Below are positions 47,301-55,658 of a stretch of DNA of 64,000 bases, piece after piece. The notes under the pieces were generated by a model. It was not told the DNA's origin. It searched no databases and was given only the letters and a program-made list of their open reading frames with translations. Within the stretch, counting starts at the first letter, position 1. Each line of letters starts with the position of its first letter. This stretch comes from Streptomyces luteolifulvus. Lineage in GTDB: Bacteria > Actinomycetota > Actinomycetes > Streptomycetales > Streptomycetaceae. The translations under genes and the position numbers were made by a program. The stretch lies in the NCBI RefSeq assembly GCF_008806595.1, contig NZ_VZRB01000005.1, forward strand, positions 281,584-345,583. The letters are read 5' to 3'.

Positions 47301-48137
47301 TCAGCCCCCGAGGCGCTCCAGCAGCGCACGGCGCCACCGCTCTGTCTCCGCGATCTGGTTGAACGTGAACAGGTGCAGCCCGGCCACCCCCGCCGAAGGC
47401 GCAGTGAGCGCCTCCTCGGCGCGGGTCAGCAACCTCTCGGGCGCATAGCCCCCTGGCGCGGCGAACCGCACGAACCACGACGGGTGCCGCGTCAGGAACC
47501 GCGTCGACTCCCCCACCCCGATCTTCGCCGCCATCGCCAGCAGCTTCGCCCGCTGCACGGGCCCGGCGACGCCCACATGGACGAGCAGGGTGACGTCCCG
47601 GCGCCGTATCCGGGCGATCCACTCCCCCAGCACACGCGCGTCGAAACAGAGGTTGCTCACGATGTACGTGGCGTGCTCGCGCTTGTCCCACATCGCCTGG
47701 ATGGTGATGTCGTCGTGGATGAGCGGATGGCTCTCGGGGTAGCCGGTGACGCCGACGCGCGCGAAGGGCCCGCCCAGCTCGCTCAGTCTGCGCAGCACCG
47801 GCAGCGCCCCGTCGTAGGCCCCGGCCGGCGGGTCGGCGTCGCCCGCCGGGACGAAGACATCGTCGACACCCGCCTCGCGGAGCCGGTCGACGACCTCCTT
47901 CAGGTGTGCGTCGTCCCGCAGCAGCCGCGCGGGCACGTGAGGGACGACGCGGTAGCCGTGCGCCGCGAGCCGGGTGGTGAGGTCGAGGGTCGGTTCCAGG
48001 CCCTTGACCGGCGACGCCGTCACGGTGACGACGACGTCGCGCGGGACATGGGCGAGCACCTTGTCCTCGGTCGCCTTCGCGGGCAGCACCTCGTAGCGGA
48101 CGCTGTCCAGCAGTGCCCGCAACCCTGCGGCACCCAA
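47301..48137 (-). CDS. Methylenetetrahydrofolate reductase family protein
   Basis: A 278-residue MetF-like TIM-barrel protein: YEVLPAKATEDKVL (in place of the usual FEFFPP), VVTVTASPVKGLEPTLDL, YRVVPHVPARLL, GVTGYPESHP, and the FNQIAETERWR end. It is shorter and more divergent than housekeeping MetF. It may reduce methylene-THF to methyl-THF or act on a methyl-THF arising in betaine catabolism. The likely start is TTG 48137, three nt after the betA stop, so it is a downstream gene of the betA transcript. Convergent with purU. Confidence 0.75.
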   Translation of the reverse strand: MGAAGLRALLDSVRYEVLPAKATEDKVLAHVPRDVVVTVTASPVKGLEPTLDLTTRLAAHGYRVVPHVPARLLRDDAHLKEVVDRLREAGVDDVFVPAGDADPPAGAYDGALPVLRRLSELGGPFARVGVTGYPESHPLIHDDITIQAMWDKREHATYIVSNLCFDARVLGEWIARIRRRDVTLLVHVGVAGPVQRAKLLAMAAKIGVGESTRFLTRHPSWFVRFAAPGGYAPERLLTRAEEALTAPSAGVAGLHLFTFNQIAETERWRRALLERLGG

Positions 48138-48140
48138 GGG

Positions 48141-49811
48141 TTACCCCGCCTGCTTCTGGGCGCCGCGGTGGCGGTAGTACGCGGCCTTGGACGGAGCCAG
48201 GGGCTCCTTGCCGAGGATCAGGTCGGCGGCCTTCTCGGCGACCATCATCACGGGTGCGTAGATATTGCCGTTGGTGACGTACGGCATCACCGACGCGTCG
48301 ACGACGCGCAGGCCCTCCACGCCGTGCACCCGCATGCTGGCCGGGTCGACGACGGACATCTCGTCGGTGCCCATCTTGCAGGTGCAGGACGGGTGCAGGG
48401 CGGTCTCGCCCTCCTTGGCGACCCAGGCGAGGATCTCCTCGTCCGTCTCCACCTCGGGCCCGGGCGAGATCTCCCCGTCGTTGTACGGGGCGAGGGCGGA
48501 CTGGCTGAGGAGCCTGCGGGCCACCCGGATCGCCTCCACCCATTCGCGGCGGTCCTGCTCGGTGGAGAGGTAGTTGAAGCGCAGCGCGGGGTGTTCGCGC
48601 GGGTCCTTGCTCTTGATCTTCACCGAGCCGATGGCGTCGGAGTACATGGGACCGACGTGCACCTGGTAACCGTGGCCGCCGGACGGCGAGGAGCCGTCGT
48701 AGCGGACCGCGATCGGCAGGAAGTGGAACATCAGGTTGGGGTAGTCCACGTCCTCGTTGCTGCGGGCGAAGCCGCCGGCCTCGAAGTGGTTCGTGGCGGC
48801 GGGGCCCTTGCGGAACAGCCACTGGAGTCCGATGAAGGGGGCGCGCCACTTCGCCATGTACGGCTGCATGGAGACCGGCTGCTTGCAGGCGTACTGGACG
48901 TAGACCTCCAGATGGTCCTGCATGTTCTCGCCGACGCCCGGCAGGTCGTGGACGACGTCGATGCCGAGCGCGCTCAGCTCTTCCGCGTTGCCGACGCCGG
49001 AGAGCTGCAGCAGCTGCGGGGAGTTGATCGCGCCGCCGCACAGGATGACTTCCCCGGCGCGCACCTGCTGGGGCGCGCCCCGGCCGCGCCGGTACTCGAC
49101 GCCCACGGCGCGCTTGCCCTCGAAGAGGACGCGGGTGACCAGGGCGCGGGTCGTGACGGTGAGGTTGGGCCGCTTCATGGCGGGCTTGAGGTACGCCTTC
49201 GAGGCCGAGAGACGGCGTCCGCGATGGACATTCCGGTCGAACTTGGCGAAACCTTCCTGCCGGTAGCCGTTGACGTCGTCGGTCGGGGCGTAGCCCGCCT
49301 CCTCGGTGGCCTTGAGGAAGGCGGTGAACAGCGGATTGGTGGCCGGACCGCGTTCGAGGACGAGCGGGCCGTCATGGCCGCGGAACTCGTCGTCCGGATC
49401 GGCCGCGAGACAGTTCTCCATACGCCGGAAGTACGGCAGACAGTGCGCGTAGTCCCAGCTCTCCATCCCGGGGTCGGCCGCCCAGCGTTCGTAGTCCATG
49501 GGGTTGCCGCGCTGGAAGATCATGCCGTTGATGCTGCTGGAGCCGCCCAGGACCTTGCCGCGAGCGTGATAGATGCGCCTGCCGCCCATGTGGGGTTCCG
49601 GCTCGGACTCGTACTTCCAGTCGTAGAACCTGCTGCCGATCGGATACGTCAGCGCCGCGGGCATGTGGATGAACACGTCCCACGGGTAGTCGGACCGGCC
49701 CGCCTCCAGTACCAGCACCCGGTTCGCCGGGTCCGCGGAGAGCCTGTTCGCCAGTGCACTGCCGGCCGATCCGCCGCCGACGATGACGAAGTCGTAGTGC
49801 AGGGGAGCCAT
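48141..49811 (-). CDS. betA: GMC oxidoreductase, choline dehydrogenase/oxidase-like
   Basis: A 556-residue FAD enzyme of the GMC family. N-terminal [18 protein letters not shown] binds ADP; the GMC signatures are [16 protein letters not shown] and [15 protein letters not shown]; the C-terminal [10 protein letters not shown] holds the active-site His typical of choline dehydrogenase. Context (betB, betaine catabolism) supports choline oxidation to betaine aldehyde. The start at MAPLHYDFV is chosen; an upstream in-frame start at 49895 would include promoter sequence. Divergent from the iclR gene with two palindromes between. Confidence 0.87.
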   Translation of the reverse strand: MAPLHYDFVIVGGGSAGSALANRLSADPANRVLVLEAGRSDYPWDVFIHMPAALTYPIGSRFYDWKYESEPEPHMGGRRIYHARGKVLGGSSSINGMIFQRGNPMDYERWAADPGMESWDYAHCLPYFRRMENCLAADPDDEFRGHDGPLVLERGPATNPLFTAFLKATEEAGYAPTDDVNGYRQEGFAKFDRNVHRGRRLSASKAYLKPAMKRPNLTVTTRALVTRVLFEGKRAVGVEYRRGRGAPQQVRAGEVILCGGAINSPQLLQLSGVGNAEELSALGIDVVHDLPGVGENMQDHLEVYVQYACKQPVSMQPYMAKWRAPFIGLQWLFRKGPAATNHFEAGGFARSNEDVDYPNLMFHFLPIAVRYDGSSPSGGHGYQVHVGPMYSDAIGSVKIKSKDPREHPALRFNYLSTEQDRREWVEAIRVARRLLSQSALAPYNDGEISPGPEVETDEEILAWVAKEGETALHPSCTCKMGTDEMSVVDPASMRVHGVEGLRVVDASVMPYVTNGNIYAPVMMVAEKAADLILGKEPLAPSKAAYYRHRGAQKQAG

Positions 49812-49860
49812 GGTGCCTCGTCTCGCTCGCGCCGTAGATACGCGAGGCATGCTAGTACGA

Positions 49861-49896
49861 GTAGCGCTATACGCACTAGGTTGCGTTGCGCGCAAC
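49861..49896. promoter_or_regulatory. Two betaine-locus palindromes between betA and iclR (sites C1, C2)
   Basis: C1 at 49861-49877 reads AGTGCGTATAGCGCTAC on the minus strand. C2 at 49880-49896 reads GTTGCGTTGCGCGCAAC with perfect 6-bp arms. They are spaced by 2 bp, 19 bp per repeat, close to two helical turns, and lie between the divergent betA and IclR genes. Best candidates for IclR binding and autoregulation. Confidence 0.65.
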
Positions 49897-49950
49897 TTGA
49901 GTTGCCTCGGTTCCGATTCCGTTACTTGCCTTGGTGTTGTTTACTGCGCG

Positions 49951-49956
49951 TATAGT
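49951..49956 (+). promoter_or_regulatory. -10 element of the iclR gene, leaderless start
   Basis: TATAGT ends 6 nt before the GTG start at 49963, so transcription should begin at or next to the start codon. No Shine-Dalgarno is present. A partial copy of the locus motif (GCGTATAG) overlaps it. Confidence 0.5.
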
Positions 49957-49962
49957 TTCGCT

Positions 49963-50760
49963 GTGAGCAACTACAGTCCAGATACCGAAACATCCACTTC
50001 ACCGTCCGGCGGGGTGCAGTCGGTCGACCGCGCCATCAGCGTCCTGGAGATCCTGGCGCAGCGCGGTGAGGCCGGCGTCAGCGAAGTGGCCGCCGAGATC
50101 GATGTTCACAAGTCCACCGCGTTCCGCCTGCTCGGCGCCCTGGAGGCGCGCGGTCTGGTGGAGCAGGCCGGCGAGCGCGGCAAGTACCGGCTCGGCTTCG
50201 GCATCGTACGCCTGGCCGGCGCGGTCACGGGACGCATCGACATCACCCAGCAGGGCCGTCCCGTCTGCGAGCGCCTCGCCGAGGACATCGGCGAGACGGT
50301 CAACATCGCCGTGATGCAGGAGCACTACGCGATCAACCTCTACCAGGTACGCGGCCCGGGAGCGGTGACCGCGCACAACTGGGTCGGCCAGCTGACCCCC
50401 CTGCACGCCACCTCCAGCGGCAAGATCCTGCTGGCCCATCTGCCCGCCAAGGAGCGCACCGCGCTGCTGACCACGGCCGGGATGAAGAAGGTCACCGCGC
50501 ACACCATCACCGCCAAGGCGAAGCTGGAGAAGAACCTCGCCGAGGCGCGCGAGCGCGGCTATGCCTACACCCTGGAGGAGCTGGAGATCGGTCTGCACGC
50601 CATGGCGGCGCCGATCCGCAACCGGGACGGAGAGGTCATCGCGGCGCTCAGCGCCTCCGGGCCCTCGTACCGGTTCACCGAGGAGCGGCTGCACGAGCTC
50701 GCTCCGGTGCTGCTCAAGGGCGCGGAGGAGATCAGCCACCGGATGGGCCACCTGGGCTGA
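49963..50760 (+). CDS. IclR family transcriptional regulator
   Basis: A 265-residue IclR regulator: winged helix at about residues 16-78 (QSVDRAISVLEILAQ, GVSEVAAEIDVHKSTAFRLLG) and the IclR effector domain (INLYQVRGPGAVTAHNWVG, LHATSSGKILLA, GYAYTLEELEIGLHAMAAPI). It is the only regulator in the 25-kb betaine locus, so it is the best candidate to bind the repeated 17-bp palindrome. The effector could be betaine, choline or a product. Leaderless GTG start. Whether it represses or activates is unknown. Confidence 0.9.
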   Translation: MSNYSPDTETSTSPSGGVQSVDRAISVLEILAQRGEAGVSEVAAEIDVHKSTAFRLLGALEARGLVEQAGERGKYRLGFGIVRLAGAVTGRIDITQQGRPVCERLAEDIGETVNIAVMQEHYAINLYQVRGPGAVTAHNWVGQLTPLHATSSGKILLAHLPAKERTALLTTAGMKKVTAHTITAKAKLEKNLAEARERGYAYTLEELEIGLHAMAAPIRNRDGEVIAALSASGPSYRFTEERLHELAPVLLKGAEEISHRMGHLG

Positions 50761-50784
50761 GCGGGCCCTGCGAACGACGAGCCG

Positions 50785-51918
50785 CTACTGCGGCTGCCGG
50801 GTGCCCAGACGCTCGTGCACCCAGTCGTGGAACGCGCCGATGTGGTGCTCGCTGGGCACCAGCACTCCGCCCTTGGCGTACATCCGGGAGCTCATCCCGG
50901 GCTGTGTGCGCTCGCAGGCCTCGAAGTCCTGGCGGTTGACCCGGTCGAAGAGCTCCACGGACCGGCTGACGTCCTTGCCGGTCTCGACGACGTGCGGGAG
51001 ATAGAGCCAGTCGCACTCGACGATCGTGCGGTCGACGGCCACCGGGTACATCCGGTGGAAGATCACATGGTCGGGCACGAGGTTGATGAAGACCTGCGGC
51101 CTGACGGTGATCGCGTAGTAGCGGCGGTCCTGGTCCTCGGACACTCCGGGGATGCGGTCCAGGCCTTCGGAGCCGTCGACGGTGAAGCCCTGGACCTCGT
51201 CGCCGAACTCGGCGCCGTGGCCGACGTAGTACTGCGCGGCGTAGCCGTCCGCGAACTCCGGGAGCACCTCGGTGAGTTCGGGGTGGATCGTGGCGCAGTG
51301 GTAGCACTCCATGAAGTTCTCGATGATGAGCTTCCAGTTCGCCTTGACGTCGTAGACGATCCGCTTGCCGACGGAGAGGTTGTCGATGTCGTAGCGCTCG
51401 ATCGACTCGACATCCCCGAGGCGGCCCACGATCTCGCCGATGACGTCCTCCTCGAAGGAGGGCGGGTTCTCCGCCAGGCAGACCCAGACATAGCCGAGCC
51501 ATTCGCGGACGGCGACGCTCACCAGGCCGTACTCGGTGCGGCCGACATCGGGCATCTTGGTGAGGTTGGGCGCCGCGACGAGCTTGCCGTTCAGGTCGTA
51601 CGTCCAGGCGTGGTAGGGGCACTGGAACGCCCGCTTGACCTCACCGGTCTCCTCCATGCAGATCTTGGCGCCGCGGTGCCGGCATACATTGAAGTAGGCA
51701 CGGATCGAATCGTCACGTGAGCGGGTGACGAGGATGCTTTCGCGGCCCACGTCGACGGTGCGGAAGGCGCCGGGCTTCGCCAGTTCGCCGGCGCGCGCGA
51801 CGCAGAACCACATGGTCTCGAATATGCGCTCCTGCTCCTGGGCGAAGATCTCCGGATCCGTGTAGGAGGAGCCGGGGAGGGTGGCGATCAGACTGTCCGG
51901 CAGGCTGGTCGAGGTCAC
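50785..51918 (-). CDS. Rieske non-heme iron oxygenase, glycine betaine demethylase-like alpha subunit
   Basis: A 377-residue oxygenase. The Rieske centre is CRHRGAKICMEE and CPYHAW (C-x-H ... C-x2-H, about residues 80-105); the mononuclear iron site begins with NFMECYHCATIHPEL (about 210). It resembles GbcA and related quaternary-ammonium oxygenases rather than ring dioxygenases, and the adjacent dimethylglycine and sarcosine oxidases fit removal of the first methyl group of glycine betaine with release of formaldehyde. Stachydrine or carnitine are alternatives. GAGGAG supports GTG 51918 over 51957. A locus palindrome lies about 67 bp upstream. Confidence 0.85.
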   Translation of the reverse strand: MTSTSLPDSLIATLPGSSYTDPEIFAQEQERIFETMWFCVARAGELAKPGAFRTVDVGRESILVTRSRDDSIRAYFNVCRHRGAKICMEETGEVKRAFQCPYHAWTYDLNGKLVAAPNLTKMPDVGRTEYGLVSVAVREWLGYVWVCLAENPPSFEEDVIGEIVGRLGDVESIERYDIDNLSVGKRIVYDVKANWKLIIENFMECYHCATIHPELTEVLPEFADGYAAQYYVGHGAEFGDEVQGFTVDGSEGLDRIPGVSEDQDRRYYAITVRPQVFINLVPDHVIFHRMYPVAVDRTIVECDWLYLPHVVETGKDVSRSVELFDRVNRQDFEACERTQPGMSSRMYAKGGVLVPSEHHIGAFHDWVHERLGTRQPQ

Positions 51919-51984
51919 GGTGCACTCCTCGGGGAACGTCGTGGAGGGGTCATTCACGCGCCGGGAGGAAGAAATCCGTACGGC

Positions 51985-52001
51985 GTTGTGTATAGAGCAA
52001 C
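51985..52001 (-). promoter_or_regulatory. Betaine-locus palindrome before the Rieske oxygenase (site D)
   Basis: GTTGTGTATAGAGCAAC, one of the best matches to the shared consensus (arms GTTG/CAAC perfect, TATA centre). It suggests that the oxygenase gene has its own promoter even though the reductase gene lies 130 bp upstream on the same strand. Confidence 0.6.
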
Positions 52002-52048
52002 GCTGCGTGCCATAGGCAACCGCAGCATGGGACGCCCAGGGGGCGGTG

Positions 52049-53212
52049 TCAAGACGTCGCGACGGCGAGCTGCTTGCGCCAGCGGGTGAACAGCCGCGGC
52101 TGGTTCATTCCGAGCACGGCGACCGGACGACCGGCACGCCGGTAGACGGCCAGGACGTTGCGGTCGTCCGGGGCGCCTTCCTCGATCGTCACGCTGTCGG
52201 CGCCGGCCGCGTGGCCGGCGAACTGGATCTTCACGCCGTACTGGTCCGACCAGAAGTACGGGGGCCGGGGCACACCCGGTTCCACCGCGCCCCACGCCAG
52301 CAGTGCGGCAACGGCCGCGTCGGGGCGCTCGCGCGCACCGGTCCAGTGCTCGACCCGCCGGTGGGCGCCCACGCGGGGGTCGTACCAGTTGGCGCAGTCG
52401 CCGACCGCGACCACGCCGGCCAGGCTGGTGCGGCCGTCCGCGCCGCACTTGACGCCGTTGTCGAGCGCCACGCCGGACCCTTCCAGCCACTCGACGCACG
52501 GGCGTGCGCCCACACCCACCACGACGATGTCGGCGGGGATGCTGCGGCCGTCCTCCAGCAGGACGGCGTCGACCCGGTGCTCCCCGCCGAGCCCCTTGAC
52601 GCCGACGCCGCACAACAGCCGTACGCCGTGGTCCGCGTGGAGCGCGGAGACGATGTGGCCCATGGTCTCGCCGAGTGGTCCGGCAAGCGCCGTCGGAGCC
52701 GCCTCGACCACGGTCACATCGAGGCCGAGGGTGTACGCCGTGGAGGCGACCTCGGCGCCGACGAACCCGCCGCCGATCACCACGAGCCGTCCGCCGCGGG
52801 CCAGTGCGTCCCGCAGGGCGAGGGCGTCGTCCAGGGTGCGCAGGACGTGCACTCCGGCCAGCCCTTCGGAACCGGGCAGGGTGCGTGCGGCGGCGCCGGT
52901 GGCGATGACGATGCCGTCGGCCCGCACCGCCCGTCCGTCGGCGAGCCGTACGGCGCGCTCCGCGCTGTCGAGTCCGGTGGCACGGACCCCGAGCAGCCAC
53001 TCGGCCCGAAGGTCCTCGTCGTCGGTCTCCAGCGTGAGATCCGCTGCGCCGATGGTTCCGGCCAGGAACTCCTTGGACAGCGGCGGCCTGTCGTACGGGC
53101 GGTGCGGCTCGTCGCCGATCACGACCAGCCGTCCGTCGTACCCCTGCTTCCGCAGGGAGCGCGCCGCCGACAGACCGGCCAGCGACGCACCGACCACGGC
53201 CACCGTCCTCAC
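52049..53212 (-). CDS. FAD/NAD-dependent ferredoxin reductase of a Rieske oxygenase system
   Basis: A 387-residue pyridine nucleotide-disulfide type reductase of the ring-hydroxylase/putidaredoxin reductase class: FAD motif VVGASLAGLSAARSL, RPPLSKEFL, NAD motif VVIGGGFVGAEVAS, and VVAVGDCANW. It should pass electrons from NAD(P)H to the Rieske ferredoxin encoded just upstream, and from there to the oxygenase. GTG 53212 overlaps the ferredoxin stop (GTGA). Confidence 0.87.
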   Translation of the reverse strand: MRTVAVVGASLAGLSAARSLRKQGYDGRLVVIGDEPHRPYDRPPLSKEFLAGTIGAADLTLETDDEDLRAEWLLGVRATGLDSAERAVRLADGRAVRADGIVIATGAAARTLPGSEGLAGVHVLRTLDDALALRDALARGGRLVVIGGGFVGAEVASTAYTLGLDVTVVEAAPTALAGPLGETMGHIVSALHADHGVRLLCGVGVKGLGGEHRVDAVLLEDGRSIPADIVVVGVGARPCVEWLEGSGVALDNGVKCGADGRTSLAGVVAVGDCANWYDPRVGAHRRVEHWTGARERPDAAVAALLAWGAVEPGVPRPPYFWSDQYGVKIQFAGHAAGADSVTIEEGAPDDRNVLAVYRRAGRPVAVLGMNQPRLFTRWRKQLAVATS

Positions 53213-53571
53213 GCGGGACCCCCGGCGAGCCGGGAGGCGACACAGGGCGGCAGGTTGGGGGCTTCCGTCGACACCCGGACGTAGATCATGCCGTCCTCGA
53301 CGACGACCTCGTGCGTCCGGACCGGGAGCCTGGCCGGCGGGGCGTCGACCGCGCCGGTCCTCAGGTCGAACTTGGAGGCATGCAGCGGGCATTCCACCTC
53401 GCAGCCCTCCAGCCAGCCGTCGGCGAGCGAGGCGTCTTGGTGGGTGCAGGTGTCGTCGATGGCGAAGACCTCGCCGTCGTCGGTGTGGAACACCGAGACC
53501 GGCGGATCGATGTCGAGCCGGAAGGCCTCGCCTCGCGGAAGATCCGCGAGACGGCACGCGGGAATCATCAT
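53209..53571 (-). CDS. Rieske [2Fe-2S] ferredoxin
   Basis: A 120-residue soluble Rieske ferredoxin with the cluster ligands CTHQDASLADG and CPLHASKFDLRTG (C-x-H ... C-x2-H). It should shuttle single electrons between the FAD reductase and the oxygenase. This differs from the Pseudomonas GbcAB pair, where GbcB carries flavin and a plant-type ferredoxin in one chain. GAGGTG precedes tandem ATG codons (53571/53568). Three palindrome copies lie in the 212-bp upstream gap. Confidence 0.87.
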   Translation of the reverse strand: MMIPACRLADLPRGEAFRLDIDPPVSVFHTDDGEVFAIDDTCTHQDASLADGWLEGCEVECPLHASKFDLRTGAVDAPPARLPVRTHEVVVEDGMIYVRVSTEAPNLPPCVASRLAGGPA

Positions 53572-53579
53572 GACACCTC

Positions 53580-53615
53580 GGTGCGTATAGCGAAACGGAT
53601 TGCGGTAAGCGCAAC
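53580..53615 (-). promoter_or_regulatory. Two betaine-locus palindromes before the ferredoxin gene (sites E1, E2)
   Basis: E1 at 53580-53596 reads GGTGCGTATAGCGAAAC. E2 at 53599-53615 reads ATTGCGGTAAGCGCAAC with perfect TTGCG/CGCAA arms. The two units are again offset by 19 bp, the same arrangement as C1/C2. Confidence 0.6.
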
Positions 53616-53699
53616 ATCAGTCTGCGGGGGCCCCACACCCTTGTCAAGGCATCCAGAGGCCGGGCTGAGCCGTGCATGGCGTTGCACCATTCAAAACCG

Positions 53700-53716
53700 A
53701 GTGCATATAGAACAAC
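53700..53716 (-). promoter_or_regulatory. Betaine-locus palindrome, distal copy (site F)
   Basis: AGTGCATATAGAACAAC, matching the consensus centre and right arm. It lies 129 bp before the ferredoxin start and 68 bp after the stop of the hydrolase gene. Confidence 0.4.
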
Positions 53717-53783
53717 AGCAGCCCGCTGCTTCGGCTCACGGGAACCGCGAGCCGAAGGCGGGCGTGCAGGGAGCGGCGGAGCG

Positions 53784-54416
53784 TCAGAAGCCGCGGTCGA
53801 TCCACTCCTGGAGGTGCGGGGCCTCGGTGGCGATCGTGGTCGTCTCTCCGTGCCCGGTGTGCACCACGGTGTCGCCCGGCAGCGTCAGCAGCCGGTCCCG
53901 GATGGAGCCGACGATGGTCGGGAAGTCGCTGTACGACCGTCCCGTCGCCCCCGGCCCGCCCGCGAAGAGCGTGTCCCCGCCGAACAGGGCCGTCAGGGCC
54001 GGCGCGTACAGACAGACCGCGCCGGGGGCATGGCCGGGAGTGTGCAACACGGTCAGCTCGATGCCCGCCACGGTCAGGACCTGTCCGTCGGCCAGTTCGC
54101 CGTCGGGCGCCCGGTCGGGGTGGGTCTGCTTCCACAGCGGCAGATCGTCGCCGTGGAGCAGAACGGGGGCGCCGGTCCGCGCCGCGAGTTCGGGCGCGGC
54201 GTCGATGTGGTCGTTGTGGGCATGGGTGCACACGATGGCCCGCAGGGTACGGCCGCCGAGGGCATCGGCGATCGCCCCGGCGTCGTGTGCGGCGTCGACG
54301 ACGACGGCCTCGGTGTCGTCACCGATGATCCACACGTTGTTGTCGACGTCCCAGGTGCCGCCGTCCAGCGAGAAGGTCCCCGAGGTGACGAGGTGCTCGA
54401 TGCGCGCACCGGCCAT
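53784..54416 (-). CDS. Metallo-beta-lactamase fold hydrolase, probable S-formylmycothiol hydrolase
   Basis: A 210-residue MBL-fold hydrolase of the glyoxalase II-like group, with the zinc motif THAHNDHIDAAP and further ligands HTPGHAPG and GGDTLFAGG. It directly follows, and overlaps, the mycothiol-dependent formaldehyde dehydrogenase gene; in actinobacteria this pairing is common and the hydrolase is thought to hydrolyse S-formylmycothiol to formate and mycothiol. ATG 54416 overlaps the dehydrogenase stop within GTGATGG (GTG 54419 is the alternative). Confidence 0.85.
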   Translation of the reverse strand: MAGARIEHLVTSGTFSLDGGTWDVDNNVWIIGDDTEAVVVDAAHDAGAIADALGGRTLRAIVCTHAHNDHIDAAPELAARTGAPVLLHGDDLPLWKQTHPDRAPDGELADGQVLTVAGIELTVLHTPGHAPGAVCLYAPALTALFGGDTLFAGGPGATGRSYSDFPTIVGSIRDRLLTLPGDTVVHTGHGETTTIATEAPHLQEWIDRGF

Positions 54417-55501
54417 CACAGCACCACCACCGAGCGCAGCACATCGCCGCCGTGCATCCGCTCGAAGGCCTTCTCGACCTCGTCGAGGGCGATGGTCTCG
54501 GTCACGAAGGCGTCCAGGTCGAGCCGGCCCTGAAGATAGAGGTCGACGAGCATCGGGAAGTCCCGGGAGGGCAGACAGTCGCCGTACCAGGAGGACTTCA
54601 GCGCGCCGCCGCGCCCGAAGACGTCGAGCAGCGGCAGTTCGAGCTTCATCTCCGGCGTCGGCACGCCGACCAGCACCACCGTGCCGGCCAGGTCACGGGC
54701 GTAGAACGCCTGCTGGTACGTCTCCGGGCGGCCCACCGCCTCGATGACGACATCGGCGCCGAAGCCGCCGGTCAGCTCGCGGATCGCCTCGACCGCGTCG
54801 GTGTTCTTCGAGTTGACGGCGTGCGTCGCCCCCAGTTTCCGGGCGGTGGCCAGCTTGCGGTCGTCGATGTCCACGGCGATGATCTTCGCCGCGCCCGCCA
54901 GGTTCGCCCCGACGACCGCAGCGTCCCCGACGCCGCCGCAGCCGATGACCGCGACGCTGTCACCGCGTCCGACGTTGCCCGTGTTGATCGCCGCGCCGAT
55001 GCCCGCCATCACTCCGCAGCCCAGCAGCCCCACGGCGGCCGCCGACGCGGCCCGGTCGACCTTCGTGCACTGCCCCGCCGCCACCAGCGTCTTCTCCGAG
55101 AACGCGCCGATACCCAGCGCCGGAGACAGCTCGGTGCCGTCGAGCAAGGTCATCTTCTGCTTGGCGTTGTGGGTGTTGAAGCAGTACCAGGGGCGTCCAC
55201 GCTGGCAGGCGCGGCACTGTCCGCACACGGCACGCCAGTTCAGGATGACGAAGTCACCCGGGGCGACATCGGTGACGCCCTCCCCCACCGACTCCACGAC
55301 CCCAGCGGCCTCGTGGCCCAGCAGGAAGGGGAAGTCGTCGTTGATCCCGCCCTCGCGGTAGTGCAGATCGGTGTGGCAGACCCCACAGGCCTCGATCTTC
55401 ACCAGTGCCTCCCCCGGGCCGGGGTCGGGCACGATGATCGTCTCCAGGCTGACGGGGGCGCCCTTGCCCCGCGCGACGACAGCACGGACCTGGTGCGTCA
55501 T
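54416..55501 (-). CDS. mscR: S-(hydroxymethyl)mycothiol dehydrogenase
   Basis: A 361-residue zinc medium-chain alcohol dehydrogenase of the mycothiol-dependent formaldehyde dehydrogenase/MscR type: catalytic zinc ligands in [11 protein letters not shown] and [12 protein letters not shown], structural zinc cysteines in [18 protein letters not shown] motif [15 protein letters not shown]. It oxidises the formaldehyde-mycothiol adduct. Formaldehyde is released by the Rieske demethylase and by uncoupled dimethylglycine and sarcosine oxidation, so its place in the locus makes sense. A degenerate palindrome lies 37 bp upstream of ATG 55501. Confidence 0.92.
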   Translation of the reverse strand: MTHQVRAVVARGKGAPVSLETIIVPDPGPGEALVKIEACGVCHTDLHYREGGINDDFPFLLGHEAAGVVESVGEGVTDVAPGDFVILNWRAVCGQCRACQRGRPWYCFNTHNAKQKMTLLDGTELSPALGIGAFSEKTLVAAGQCTKVDRAASAAAVGLLGCGVMAGIGAAINTGNVGRGDSVAVIGCGGVGDAAVVGANLAGAAKIIAVDIDDRKLATARKLGATHAVNSKNTDAVEAIRELTGGFGADVVIEAVGRPETYQQAFYARDLAGTVVLVGVPTPEMKLELPLLDVFGRGGALKSSWYGDCLPSRDFPMLVDLYLQGRLDLDAFVTETIALDEVEKAFERMHGGDVLRSVVVL

Positions 55502-55537
55502 GGCCACTCCTCGGCTGATACGAGAACTGAGTCTGAT

Positions 55538-55554
55538 GTTGCTCATTACGGCAC
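55538..55554 (-). promoter_or_regulatory. Betaine-locus palindrome before mscR (site G)
   Basis: On the minus strand GTGCCGTAATGAGCAAC, about 13 of 17 positions agreeing with the consensus. It ties formaldehyde detoxification to the same regulon. Confidence 0.45.
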
Positions 55555-55658
55555 TTATCTCATGTGCCGCAACACAGCATCGTGGAGCGCCGACCACGGG
55601 TCAAGGATTGCGCACCGAGCACAGGTTTACCTCAGCCGCGGGCGGTGAGGCGCGCAGG

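Noticed and set aside
52004..52020. TGCGTGCCATAGGCAAC as a further copy of the betaine-locus palindrome
   Set aside because: Only the right arm matches; left arm and centre do not.
53681..53697. GTTGCACCATTCAAAAC as a further copy of the betaine-locus palindrome
   Set aside because: Only the left arm agrees; counted as chance until a matrix search is done.
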